From assembly GCA_029298735.1 (NCBI GenBank), contig JANSLP010000019.1:177797-241796 (forward strand): a stretch of 64,000 bases of DNA. The letters are read 5' to 3'. A program made the position numbers and the translations under genes. This DNA is from Ophiostoma sp. CBS 140.51. Lineage: Eukaryota > Ascomycota > Sordariomycetes > Ophiostomatales > Ophiostomataceae. This document shows, one piece after another, positions 52,328 to 61,981 of this stretch. The notes under the pieces are model-generated. The model saw only the letters and a program-made list of their open reading frames with translations. It did no database searches and was not told the origin of the DNA. Each line of letters begins with the position of its first letter. Positions within the stretch are counted from its first letter, which is position 1.

Positions 52328-53135
52328 TGTGAGGGGAGGGGGCGTGGTGGTGATTTGTTGAAGAGATGTTACAGACAGTGTCTGTATGTGTCTGTCGAGA
52401 GTGTGAGTATCGTCTATCTCTGTTTGTTGCTTGTTCTTTCCTTTCTAGCTTTTATGAGCAAGGTCTCGTTCCAAGACGTCTTTCCAAGACGGCAGTTCTT
52501 TGCCTGGACATGCTGACTCCCATGTCACGCCATTGCTTCTGATCGTCCGTTTGGAGAATCTCATGGCCGAATGCCGTTGCTCGAGTGCGAGATGCGCTGC
52601 CGTGTTGCCGTCTGGGTGTACGGATGGATGCACACCTGCACACACCTGCACAACCGCGAAAATCGTGACCATTCGGAACTCGACTCGTTGCGAAATCGAG
52701 TTCCGAGTTGCAGGCAGTTGCAGGCAGTTGCGGACAGGGGGTCAGTCGTGCGCGACAGGCGCTAACGGACCGCTAAGAGTGCGGAGTCGATCCCCTGACA
52801 GGTCTTTATCTTTTAGTGCGTTTAGTGGTCGAGCTTGTCTAGGGGCTTTTTCAGAACCCCATTCAGAACTCCATTGGGAGACAATGTTTTGTCATATCTC
52901 ACGCCGCATCACAGGCTGGGGAAGACGTGAAAACAAACGTCTGTTATCGTTAATCGTCACCGGGGGTCTTATCAGAAAGAAAAGTTTCATTTTCTGGCCC
53001 AGTTCAGGGTGATTGACAATCTCTTCGCATCCGACCTTGAACCGACTGTGATGTAAACAGGTTTTCATTTCAGCGTCTTCAGCGATCACAGCACTCTTCA
53101 GCATCCCCACTTGTTGCATCACCCCTCACTTCACA
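52328..53135. other. Divergent promoter, Rid-amine oxidase / Zn2Cys6 activator
   Basis: 808 bp between two head-to-head genes. Contains a short AGTTGCAGGC tandem (about 52,706-52,732). No gene recognised; both promoters and any activator-binding sites should be here. Confidence 0.55.
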
Positions 53136-55403
53136 ATGGCATACAGCACACCACCACCCAGCGCACACTCTTCACACTCCTCGTCCCTCTCACATTCTCT
53201 CTCCACCTCCGTCATGCGCTCACCCACCTCCCGTCGACAGCAGATGCACTCGTGCGATGTCTGCCGTCGCCGCAAAGTCCGCTGCGACTCCGTCAATGAG
53301 GCGCCGTGCAGTGCCTGCATGAAGGCCGCCGTCGAGTGTCGGTTTACAGTCGGATGGCGAAGGCAGAGGAGGCAGCCGAGAAGGCTGTCGTCAACAAGAC
53401 TATCGGCGGAGACAAACGAGGTTGTCGACTCCTCAACAACACCAGTCGTCAGCCCTGCTCATACAGCCCGCACCTCGGGTTCATGCTCCTGCTCGCACAA
53501 CCGACGCAGCGACAGCACCGACACCCATACGAGTCTCGCCGTCGAGGCACCCGACCCCGACAATGAAGCCGTCGCACCGCCCGAGTCGGAGGTGGCCCTG
53601 TCCATCAACATTGCCGAGAACGGTTTACTCAGATTCTTCCGCGACGGGCTGTCCTCGTCGACGTGGGGTGTCTTTGATATGCCGGACAATGTGCGCGTCA
53701 CGTACATGGGCAATCATATTTCCAACATGACACACCTCATCAAGCTGGACCGGCCACGACCACAGTACCTCGTGTATCCCTATCCACAGATCAGGCCACC
53801 ACTGTCCTGTCAACAGGCCCAGCTCCAAATGCGCGACCGCGAACAGGAGCCTACGAAAGAAGCCAATGCTGCATCGTCTGCGTCCTCGCCGTCCTTTACA
53901 CCCAACTCATACCCAACCGCCGTTGTTAGGGATATCAACTCGTTCCCTGAGAAAGAAATCCGCGACGACTTTATCGACGCCTACTTTGACAAGGTCAATC
54001 CCTACTTCCCCGTCGTCGACGAGTCCGATTTCCGTGCCCGCTATGCCGACCCAGACAACCAGCCCGCTCTGGTTCTGCTGCACTCTGTCTTGCTGGTCGG
54101 CGCCCACGTCTCGTCCCACGCCAAAGCCGTCCACGCCCGCCACATTGTCAAGGCCGTTTTATTTAGGAGAGCAAAGTGCGTTTTCGACATGCGCCACGAG
54201 CACGACCGTCTGCACCTTGTGCAGGCCGCTTTGCTCTTTACATGGCACCTCCAGAACGGCGACACCGCCAGCTCAAACAGCTTTTATTGGCTGGGCGTCG
54301 CTTGTAGGATTGCCTACGGCATCGGCATGCACCGCGACCTCATGAAAGACCCCCTGGAACCAGGCCGCATGCCCATTCAGGACCGCCGGCTGTGGCGCCG
54401 CATCTGGTGGACTTTGTTCCAAGCCGAAGTCTTGTCCGCCCTCGAGCACGGCCGGCCCTCGGCCATCCGCCGCGAAGACTTTGACCAGGACCCGCTGTGC
54501 CTCGAGGACTTTCGGGAAGTGTCGGGCAGGATCAACCCAAAAGTCCATTTTGCATTTTGTCAAAGGCAAACCGAACTGTGCCAAATAGCCCTGGACGTCA
54601 TCAACCTGAGCGCTCCAGGAGTGGCCAAGATGTTGAGGGGGAGCGACTTGCGGCGACGGACAGACGAGCTGAATGCACAGCTTGTCCGGTGGATGCTGAC
54701 TTTGTCGTCGTCGTCTGGCAAAACGGACGCTTTTGGCGATGTTTACTTGAGGTTGAACTACCACACTCTCGTCATCCATCTCTACCGCCTCTCGCTGTCA
54801 GACGACAACGACCCCACCTCCTTTGACGACAACGCCCGACGCGTTGGAAGCAGTGCCAGTGGCGATATTGTCTCTTGTTTCGAGACACTCTACGAAAAGA
54901 ACATGCTGGCCCAGTGCCCCTGCAATGCCGTCACCGCCATCACTGCGGCTGCCATCCAGATCGGCAAGGATGTACAGCACTCTCTGGGTGTGCTGGGTGG
55001 TGAGGACAACGGTACTTGCAATACTATGCTGGCCGTCAATGGTCTTTGTCTGCTGGACCGTGTCTGTGTCGCCGCTGAACACCTGTCTGTTTTCTGGCCC
55101 AATGTGGAGGGTGTCCGCAAAGTGTTTAGGAGTCTCTTTGAACGGTTCACCACGGCTCTGCACGGTATTCAGATGCAGCAGGAGCAGCAGCAAGCATTGC
55201 AGGGACATGCTGACGAGCATATGACGGCGACTGTTGGCGTCTGCCCCTCTGCGGCTGCCATCTCCACTACTTCCATGCTCGACGACAGTTTTGGTGGTGT
55301 AGACTGGACTGAAATTCTGGGTCTGACATGGCAGGTCGGGCATGGCCATCATCTACAGGATGCCAGTCAAACATGGGATGCATCACTCTTCGGTCTTGAT
55401 TAG
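53136..55403 (+). CDS. Zn2Cys6 fungal-specific transcription factor
   Basis: A 755-residue intronless Gal4-type activator. The binuclear zinc cluster is at residues ~40-68: C-x2-C-x6-C-x7-C-x2-C-x6-C within HSCDVCRRRKVRCDSVNEAP and the following CSACMKAAVEC. A basic linker (RRQRRQPRR) follows. The fungal_trans middle-homology region starts near IRDDFIDAYFDKVNPYFPVV and continues through ADPDNQPALVLLHSVLLVGA, QAALLFTWHLQNGDTASSN, FYWLGVACRIAYGIGMHRDL and DRRLWRRIWWTLFQAEV, the usual blocks. It is head-to-head with the Rid-amine oxidase gene and tail-to-tail with the amidase, so it is a candidate pathway regulator of this block. The similarity to cutinase/amdR-like activators is general only. 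Confidence 0.93.
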   Translation: MAYSTPPPSAHSSHSSSLSHSLSTSVMRSPTSRRQQMHSCDVCRRRKVRCDSVNEAPCSACMKAAVECRFTVGWRRQRRQPRRLSSTRLSAETNEVVDSSTTPVVSPAHTARTSGSCSCSHNRRSDSTDTHTSLAVEAPDPDNEAVAPPESEVALSINIAENGLLRFFRDGLSSSTWGVFDMPDNVRVTYMGNHISNMTHLIKLDRPRPQYLVYPYPQIRPPLSCQQAQLQMRDREQEPTKEANAASSASSPSFTPNSYPTAVVRDINSFPEKEIRDDFIDAYFDKVNPYFPVVDESDFRARYADPDNQPALVLLHSVLLVGAHVSSHAKAVHARHIVKAVLFRRAKCVFDMRHEHDRLHLVQAALLFTWHLQNGDTASSNSFYWLGVACRIAYGIGMHRDLMKDPLEPGRMPIQDRRLWRRIWWTLFQAEVLSALEHGRPSAIRREDFDQDPLCLEDFREVSGRINPKVHFAFCQRQTELCQIALDVINLSAPGVAKMLRGSDLRRRTDELNAQLVRWMLTLSSSSGKTDAFGDVYLRLNYHTLVIHLYRLSLSDDNDPTSFDDNARRVGSSASGDIVSCFETLYEKNMLAQCPCNAVTAITAAAIQIGKDVQHSLGVLGGEDNGTCNTMLAVNGLCLLDRVCVAAEHLSVFWPNVEGVRKVFRSLFERFTTALHGIQMQQEQQQALQGHADEHMTATVGVCPSAAAISTTSMLDDSFGGVDWTEILGLTWQVGHGHHLQDASQTWDASLFGLD

Positions 55404-55456
55404 GAAGACCATATGATAATGATAATAAAAGCCAATTTAAACTATGTACACTCTAT

Positions 55457-57296
55457 CTACGCCTTCACTCCATTGACAACGTCATCGACGACTTCCGTCA
55501 CCGACAGCAGGTCCTCGTCCTGGTACGGCTGCTTGACAATCTGGACGCAGACGGGCTGGTTCTTCCACAGGTCGGGGTCATCTATGCTGTTAGTGGTGTT
55601 CTTTGAACGATGTTCTTTTCGATATCAATGTTGTCGAGAGTGACTCACAAATATCATGGTTCATCTTGTCAAACGGCGTGTTTGTCCGCGGCGTATACCT
55701 AACATCCTTGGGATCTGTCAAAGGATCAATCTTGAACTTGTTGAGCGGCAAAATGGTCGACGGGTAGTCCAAAATGTTCCACATGGAGAAATAGCCCCAC
55801 CACACAGGGAACTCGTGCGGGAAACCAGCCGAGGGGGCACAGGGTGACAACAATGCGTCAATCGGTCTTCCCGTGCCCGTCTTGTCTCTTGTGGCCATCC
55901 ACGCCTGGTTGAACTGCTTCCGGATCGCGCCCTGTCGCGTGTTGAGGGCATACACCTCGGGTGTTGTCAACTCTTTGATTTCGTACAGGTCCGTGTAAAA
56001 CGAAAAGTTTTCAGTCAAGGGCTCGTTGCCGGCGGCCACTAGAGCCCGCGACTCCTTGGCGCCTGTCTGGAAGTACAATTTCCACTGGAGGAGTTAGTGG
56101 CCTAGCAACAAGGTTTTGTTTTATATCTCACAGAAGACTTACAGTCGTCTGCGCCACCTCCCACATGTCCATGGGCGGCGCAAATTCAACCACTTCGTGG
56201 CCCGCTGCTTTCAACGCGTGGACCGTCTCGTCTAGCGACCGCCGGATCGGTGGCTGCGGCCGAACCACGCCGTCGTCCCGCAGCACACCAAAGCACAGTT
56301 TGGCCGGTAGAAAGACATTCTCTTTCCAGGGAAAGGGCACACACGTCGGATCATAGCCAATGTACTCGTAGTGCTGCAGCAAAATCTTGGTCACCAGCCG
56401 CAGGTCCACGGCACTGTGGCATGTCGGGCCACAGCTGACTTTGATCGAGACTTGGCCGGGTGCTGATGTTGTGAGTCCACCCTTGGGGATGCGTTCAGAG
56501 CTTGGCCGGATGGCATACAGCCCGTTGAATGTCGCCGGCGCCCGGATGCTGCCGCCAATGTCCGTGGACGGACAAAATGGCGAGCCGTGCATGCCCACCA
56601 GCGCACCGTCACCACCGGACGAGCCGCCCGACGAGAAGCCCCGGTGGAACGGGTTCACCGTCCGGCCCCACAGGTTGCTCACCGTCTGCAGCATCATGCC
56701 CGTCTGGGGCATCGTCGTGCGTGCAAACGGGACGATTCCGGCGTTAAATAGTACCCGAAAAAGAGATGCATCCATGTCGGCTATATTGTCGTGCCATGCC
56801 ACTGCCGCAAACGTCGCCGCCTTGTCCTTCATCATGAGCTGGTCCTTGATGGCGACGGGGAGGCCATGCAGTGGGCCCACGGTCTTTCCTGTTGTCTTGT
56901 AGAAGTGGTCGAGCACGGCGGCGCGCGTCATGGCCTCCTCGTAAAAGTAGTCTGTCAAGCAGTTGACCTGTAGCCCGCGTTAGCGGTCCCTCCACCACGA
57001 TCATACTATTTTTTGACTCCGGGTGCACTCACACATTGATGCGCCACGGCGGCCCTGGCACAAAAGGCCTCGGTGAGTTCGACTGAAGTGAGCTCGCCGG
57101 CCTGCAGTCGCTTGACGAGTGCATCGGCCGTCTGTTCGGTCAGCTCCAGCTGCCGCTCTGTCAACAGGCCACACGACCTCGGGATGCCGGTGACGTCCGT
57201 GACAGAGGCATCCGGTGGTGATGGCAGGTGCCACTTCTCTGGGATGGCCTTGATCACCGCCGTCTGGCACTTTGATGCAATACTTTGCCAATCCAT
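55457..57296 (-). CDS. Amidase-signature amidase (acetamidase-like) with C-terminal frameshift
   Basis: A fungal amidase of the amidase-signature family (AmdS-like). Exons are 57033-57296, 56143-56967, 55649-56084 and 55457-55582, with introns of 65, 58 and 66 bp. The Ser-cisSer-Lys triad is visible: Lys in PVAIKDQL, cis-Ser in GFSSGGSSGGDGALVG, and nucleophile Ser in STDIGGSIRAPA. The last exon opens YDPDLWK as expected, but a run of three A (plus strand T55560-T55562) puts the conserved end (NQPVCVQIVKQPYQDEDLL) in another frame. As read, translation would end at 55482 with an altered ~26-residue tail, 541 residues in total; the conserved frame ends at 55457. It may be a real mutation or a homopolymer error. 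Convergent with the Zn2Cys6 gene, stops only 53-78 bp apart. Confidence 0.88.
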
Positions 57297-58416
57297 CGTG
57301 TGTGGTGTAGTTGATTTTGAATATCTGGTGTGTTTCTCTTTGTTTTTGTTGACCTCGTTCATGCAACACTGGCCAAAGCTCTTATCCACCCAGCCAAAGC
57401 TATGATATTGGATAATTATACAATGCGTTCATCACTTCTCCAACAGGATGTGGATAAGAAGACGGCCGGAGCATGACCGGTAACTGTCCGGGGTTGGGAT
57501 CTGGATTGATGTGATTTGCTCCTGCGTGGTGTTTCTGGTGCTGCCGGAACTCGGAACTGGCCTCACCCACTGACACCGCTGTAGGATAGCGGCTTCATGC
57601 ATCCCGTAGCTTCCGCCTAACGAAAAGCTAAGATAGAGGATTGAGCTTGATCGGATGTCTGTCAAGTGTCAGTGATAAGTGGACGAATCGAAAGGAAGTT
57701 GACAATTTAGATGCTCGGTATTCGTGAACACTTCGCTACGTCAATTTGTTTACTTGGATTGATGTGAGATGCGGAGTCGTCAAGCCGCTTTCCAAAAAGT
57801 GAGGGGAACCGATGAGGGGAACTGAGAGAAAACGAGGAAACAAGAAATGATCATCAAACGTCTGCAATCAAATGGAGCTATTACTAAATGAATATGCACG
57901 ATGTCGAGAGGAGGAAGACGACTCGCATGCAGGCGAGGCAGATGAGCGAGGCCGTGCACAGGCACCCTGCTTGAGGCCTGGCATATGACGTGTCTGGGGA
58001 AGCTCAAAATCAAAGTTGAGAAAGAAGTACTGAAAAAGGGAACAAAACAAAACCCCTCTTTGCAACCAACAGGCAGTCTCCACTCAACATCAACTCGGAA
58101 GAGGCGTTCCCAGCCCGTCTAAGCGACCAAAACAGCCAAGCCACAACCAAGCAACAGCTAAGTATTCTCTGAGAATATCGGTGCCGTCCCATCCAGTTCC
58201 GGATGCCGACTGCCACGGAACAGGGACAGCAGATGCCAAGCCAGTCCCCTGATTGTTGCCGAATCGACAACTGATACTGTAGTAACAATAAGATAAATAA
58301 GATAAATAAGAGAAAGTCTGACAGAGATCAAACCGCATAGCTCACTTACATCTGTGAGCTCCGAAATAGGCAATCAATTCCCATCGAAAAAAGAAACCAA
58401 CACACCCTTGTCCATC
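57297..58416. other. Divergent promoter, amidase / cyclase
   Basis: 1.1 kb between two divergent genes. Plus-strand HGATAR motifs occur at 57,631-57,636, 57,673-57,678, 58,291-58,296 and 58,300-58,305. No coding content recognised. Confidence 0.55.
58291..58305 (+). promoter_or_regulatory. Tandem AGATAA (GATA-type) motifs
   Basis: Two AGATAA motifs 9 bp apart, about 110 bp upstream of the cyclase ATG. GATA factors such as AreA/NIT2 bind HGATAR and prefer closely spaced sites. They sit in an AT-rich simple repeat, so chance is a fair alternative. Confidence 0.35.
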
Positions 58417-59457
58417 ATGCCCTCCACTCAAGATCCGAACGCCCTCCCCTGGGACCCGCACAACGACATCTTCCCCGCGCGAGGCGAACTGCCACACATT
58501 ACACACAGCGAGGTCAAAAAAGTTCCTGAAGGCGCTGCGTGGGTCTGGGGTTACGATGACCAGCTTGGCCGCCTCAACTTATTGACACCCGAGCGCGTGG
58601 CCACAGCCGCACGCGAGCAGATCCAAACGGGCCAATCCACACGAGTTGACTTACCCTTGGATGTGCCCAAGCATCCCAGCTGGCAACGCGAACCGTTTGT
58701 GCACCATGTCAAAGTGATTGTGGGCGAGGGTGGGATTGGACATGACGATACATATTCGCTGAATACACAGTCCGGCACGCAATGGGACGGTTTCCGGCAT
58801 GTGTCGTCCGGGGACACGGGGCTCTTTTACAATGGCACAACGGCCAACGATATTCAACAGTCGACAGAGCCTGCGGGTATTCACCATTGGTCGACGAAAG
58901 CCCTGGCTGGCCGTGGCATTCTGCTCGACTACTGTGCTTATGCAGACAGCCAGGGCATCAAGTACGACTCGGCATCATCGCATGCCATTTCATACACCGA
59001 CCTCGTGGCCTGTGGCAAGCATCAAGGCGTTGACATCCGGCCAGCCCACCAGGGCGGCGACATCCATCCCGGCGACTTTCTTTTTGTGAGGTCCGGCTTC
59101 ACACAAGACTACTTTAACAGAACCGATGCAGAAAACGAGGCCATTGGCAACCGTTCGTCTCCGCAATGGGCCGGCGTCCTCCAGGAACCGGACATGATTG
59201 ACTGGCTGCACGACTGTTATTTCGCCGCCGTGGCTGGCGATGCGCCTGCGTTTGAGGTCTGGCCCACGACCCAGTCGTACAAGCTGCATGAATATCTCTT
59301 GCCGCTCTGGGGCTGTCCCATTGGTGAGATGCTGGATCTTGAAGGAGTTGCTGCTCTCTGCAGGGAGCACAAGCGGTGGACGTTTTTTTTCTGTACAGCG
59401 CCTGCCAACTGTCCGGGAGGTGTCGGCAGCCATGTCAACGGAACGGCCATATTCTAG
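58417..59457 (+). CDS. Cyclase-family metal hydrolase (kynurenine formamidase-like)
   Basis: A 346-residue single-exon protein of the cyclase superfamily (PF04199 type), which includes bacterial kynurenine formamidase and other amide/lactone hydrolases. Seen: YDDQLGRLNLLTPERVATAA (the fungal N-terminal block), LDVPKHPSWQREPFVHH, HDDTYSLNTQSGTQWDGFRH (metal-site region, with Gln where bacterial enzymes have the second His of HxGTHxD), GIHHWSTKALAGRGILLDYC, HPGDFLFVRSGF and LLPLWGCPIGEMLDLEGVAA, then FFFCTAPANCPGGVGS. These match the long fungal subgroup rather than bacterial KynB. The ATG at 58417 is used; earlier codons of the frame lack ATG. Substrate unknown; it neighbours an amidase and an amine oxidase, hence a possible role in amide or lactam breakdown. 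Confidence 0.88.
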   Translation: MPSTQDPNALPWDPHNDIFPARGELPHITHSEVKKVPEGAAWVWGYDDQLGRLNLLTPERVATAAREQIQTGQSTRVDLPLDVPKHPSWQREPFVHHVKVIVGEGGIGHDDTYSLNTQSGTQWDGFRHVSSGDTGLFYNGTTANDIQQSTEPAGIHHWSTKALAGRGILLDYCAYADSQGIKYDSASSHAISYTDLVACGKHQGVDIRPAHQGGDIHPGDFLFVRSGFTQDYFNRTDAENEAIGNRSSPQWAGVLQEPDMIDWLHDCYFAAVAGDAPAFEVWPTTQSYKLHEYLLPLWGCPIGEMLDLEGVAALCREHKRWTFFFCTAPANCPGGVGSHVNGTAIF

Positions 59458-60359
59458 ATTGTATCCAGTCATATTTTGTGCATTCAAATCCTCTGGTGCC
59501 CATCATCACCAACGATAACGTTGCCTGAACCAGTGCTGCAGCTTAGCGCTAGTCGTGCACTAACACCGCTCAACGAGCCGCTAAAGCCGCCGACTCGTGC
59601 TGACATGGGCTGCCGATTTGGGACGCATCATCTGCTGGAACACAGCGTCAACTGGTCGAGCCCTCTTCTCCTCTTCTCGGAACTCGACGAGTACCGAGCA
59701 CCATCATGGCCGGTCTGACAGGAAGAACGGTATCTACACTATCTGACGTCGTATCCAATCAGTGTCCATCTGTATCACAATCAAGTATCAGTATCTCAAA
59801 AACTGCCCCAGGTATCTTGTATCTTGTCTTGTATCATGTCGATATCAGCGGTATCTTTCTTGCAGATCCGAGTCCCCGCTGCAGAGCAAATCCGTTGCAC
59901 ACTGCAACTCTACTGTTTCTCACTGCATACAGTCCTGTGTGCGTGCCTTGGTCCTGTTTCTCCCCCGCAGACTCGTGATACTGTCAACCAACAGTTCTAT
60001 TCACAGCAGGCAATACCTGGAGTGATACGCTGGAAACGGAGCTGATCACAAGACGGACAACCGAGTCCAACTTATCTTGTAGGATTCCAGACAACCCAAA
60101 CAGACGCCCATCAACCAACGCACGGTCAATCATTTCCAAGTTATAAACCGTGTGGCATCACGGTCTCTCGAACCCTCTTTTTCTCACCGCTCACCTCGTC
60201 CTCCATTCTCCATTCTCCATCCTTTTGGTCACTCCGTTGTCAACTTCTTTCTCCACAGCTCCCCCATCTCCAGCTTTTATAAGTTGGTCAGCCTCTCATT
60301 ATTCACTCTGTCCTTCACACGCCACGCACCTCTCCCATCACGCTGATCCATCCGAGAAA
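59458..60359. other. Intergenic, 0.9 kb
   Basis: Promoter of the UNC-93-type transporter. Loose GTATC repeats lie at about 59,757-59,860; CT-rich leader with CCATTCT tandem before the ATG. No gene. Confidence 0.5.
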
Positions 60360-61860
60360 ATGGACGCCGAGTCCAGAGTCGTCAAGCTGCCGTTCCTTCG
60401 GCTGAACAAGTGAGTACAGTCACCATCCACTGTTGATGACCACCACTAACACATCCAGCCCCTTCATCCAAAACCTCTTGTCTGCAGCATGCCTTTTCTG
60501 CAACCCGGGTCTCTACCTGGCCGTTTCGCTGCTCGGCGCCGGTGGCGGCCGGCCCACGTCCACTACCATGGCCAACATTAGCAACGGCACGCTCTACGGC
60601 GTCTTTGTCTTTTCGGCCCTCATGGCCGGTACTGTTCTCAACACGCTGGGCCCGCGCTACACCATGATGTTTGGCATCACGGGCTATCCTGTGTATATTG
60701 GCTCCATGTGGTACTTTGACGCCCAAGGTCACCTGTGGTATCCCGTTTTTGCCGGCGCCTACCTGGGTCTCTGTGCCGGCTGTCTTTGGACTACGGCTGC
60801 GTACATGTCCAATGCCTATGCCGAAGAAAAAGACAAGGGACTGTGGCGAGCCATCCAGTGGACGGGTAATATTTCTGGTGCGGCTGTCGGTGCTTCTGTC
60901 GCGCTCGGTATCAGCTGGCACTCCACTGCCGCCTCGGTGCCTCACTCCGTCTACATTGTCTTTATCGTCATCCAGGTCGCCTCTGTCGGGTTTGCCTGTC
61001 TTCTTCTGCCGTCAAACCAGCTGCGTCGTGCCGACGGTACTGCCCTTGCCGCCTTTGAGCACCTTACCGCCTGGGAGTCGCTCAAGATTACCGGCTCGCT
61101 GTTCAAGGACTGGCGCATCCTGATCATGATCCCGACTTTCTTTGCCGGCGAGATGTTCTTCCCCCTCCAGGCATCGATGAACGCCTACGCTTTCAACTTG
61201 CGCACCCGCACGCTCAACTCGCTGCTCAACAACCTGATCCAGATTCCTGTGACGCTGGGTGTCGGCCTGTTGTTGGACACGGAGCGCCTCGGCAGCCGCC
61301 AGCGCCGTGCGTTCTATGGCATCACGTTTGACGCCATCTGGATTACCGGTGCCTACATTGCTCAGACCGCCTGGCTCGCCTCGTGGAAGTTTGACCGCTC
61401 AGTGTCGGGCCCCTCCATTGACTGCACCGATAAGGCCTATGCTGGTGCCGTCGTCATCTACATGTTTTACGCCGCTCAGTACGGCGTCTTCCAGAATGTT
61501 GTTTTATATGTCCTGGGCTCGCTGACGAATGAGCCTCGCAAGCTCGCGGCCATGGGCGGTTTCTTTGTGGCTTGGCTCAGTGCCGGCACCGCCGTCTCGT
61601 TTGGTGTCGACGCCACCGTCCAGCCCTACGAAAACGAGAACGCCGCCTACTTTGCCCTCACCACCATCTGCTGGCCCATTTTGTATTTCGTTGCCTGGAA
61701 GTGCATCAAGCCCACCAACTACGACCGCGAGGACAGTGTCATTGTGCCCATCCACGTGCGCCAGGAACTGCACCTCGACGGCGAGAAGACGGGACCGCTC
61801 GAGGGTGTGGAGGTGCCGGGTTCGGAGCCGGCCCAGCCCGTCAACGAGAAGGTGGAGTAG
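60360..61860 (+). CDS. UNC-93-family MFS membrane transporter
   Basis: A 483-residue polytopic membrane protein of the fungal UNC-93-like (DUF895) group of the MFS superfamily. Exon 1 is 60360-60409 and exon 2 is 60459-61860; the 49-bp GTGAGT...CCAG intron joins RLN to NPFIQN. About 11-12 hydrophobic segments are seen, including FIQNLLSAACLFCNPGLYLA, NGTLYGVFVFSALMAGTVLN, GPRYTMMFGITGYPVYIG, AGAYLGLCAGCLWTTAAYM and GGFFVAWLSAGTAVSFG. The GPR motif in loop 2 and the WTxQGxY-like CLWTTAAYM block are typical of the group. The tail is acidic and Pro-rich. In fungi these proteins are common near metabolic genes; substrates are largely unknown. Convergent with the carboxylesterase pseudogene (121 bp between the ends). 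Confidence 0.9.
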
Positions 61861-61981
61861 GGAAGGCAGTAACAGTTCAGTATCTACTTCACAGACAAGT
61901 AAATCAAGTAGATAGCAGCTATGAGTACACAATCAAACAATAATTTAAACATATATTGGGATTCTATTTGTATAAACAAGT

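Noticed and set aside
55590..55648. Alternative reading of the amidase through intron 3
   Set aside because: Reading on past GTGAGT at 55648 gives a non-conserved tail, whereas splicing at 55583-55648 gives the conserved YDPDLWK.
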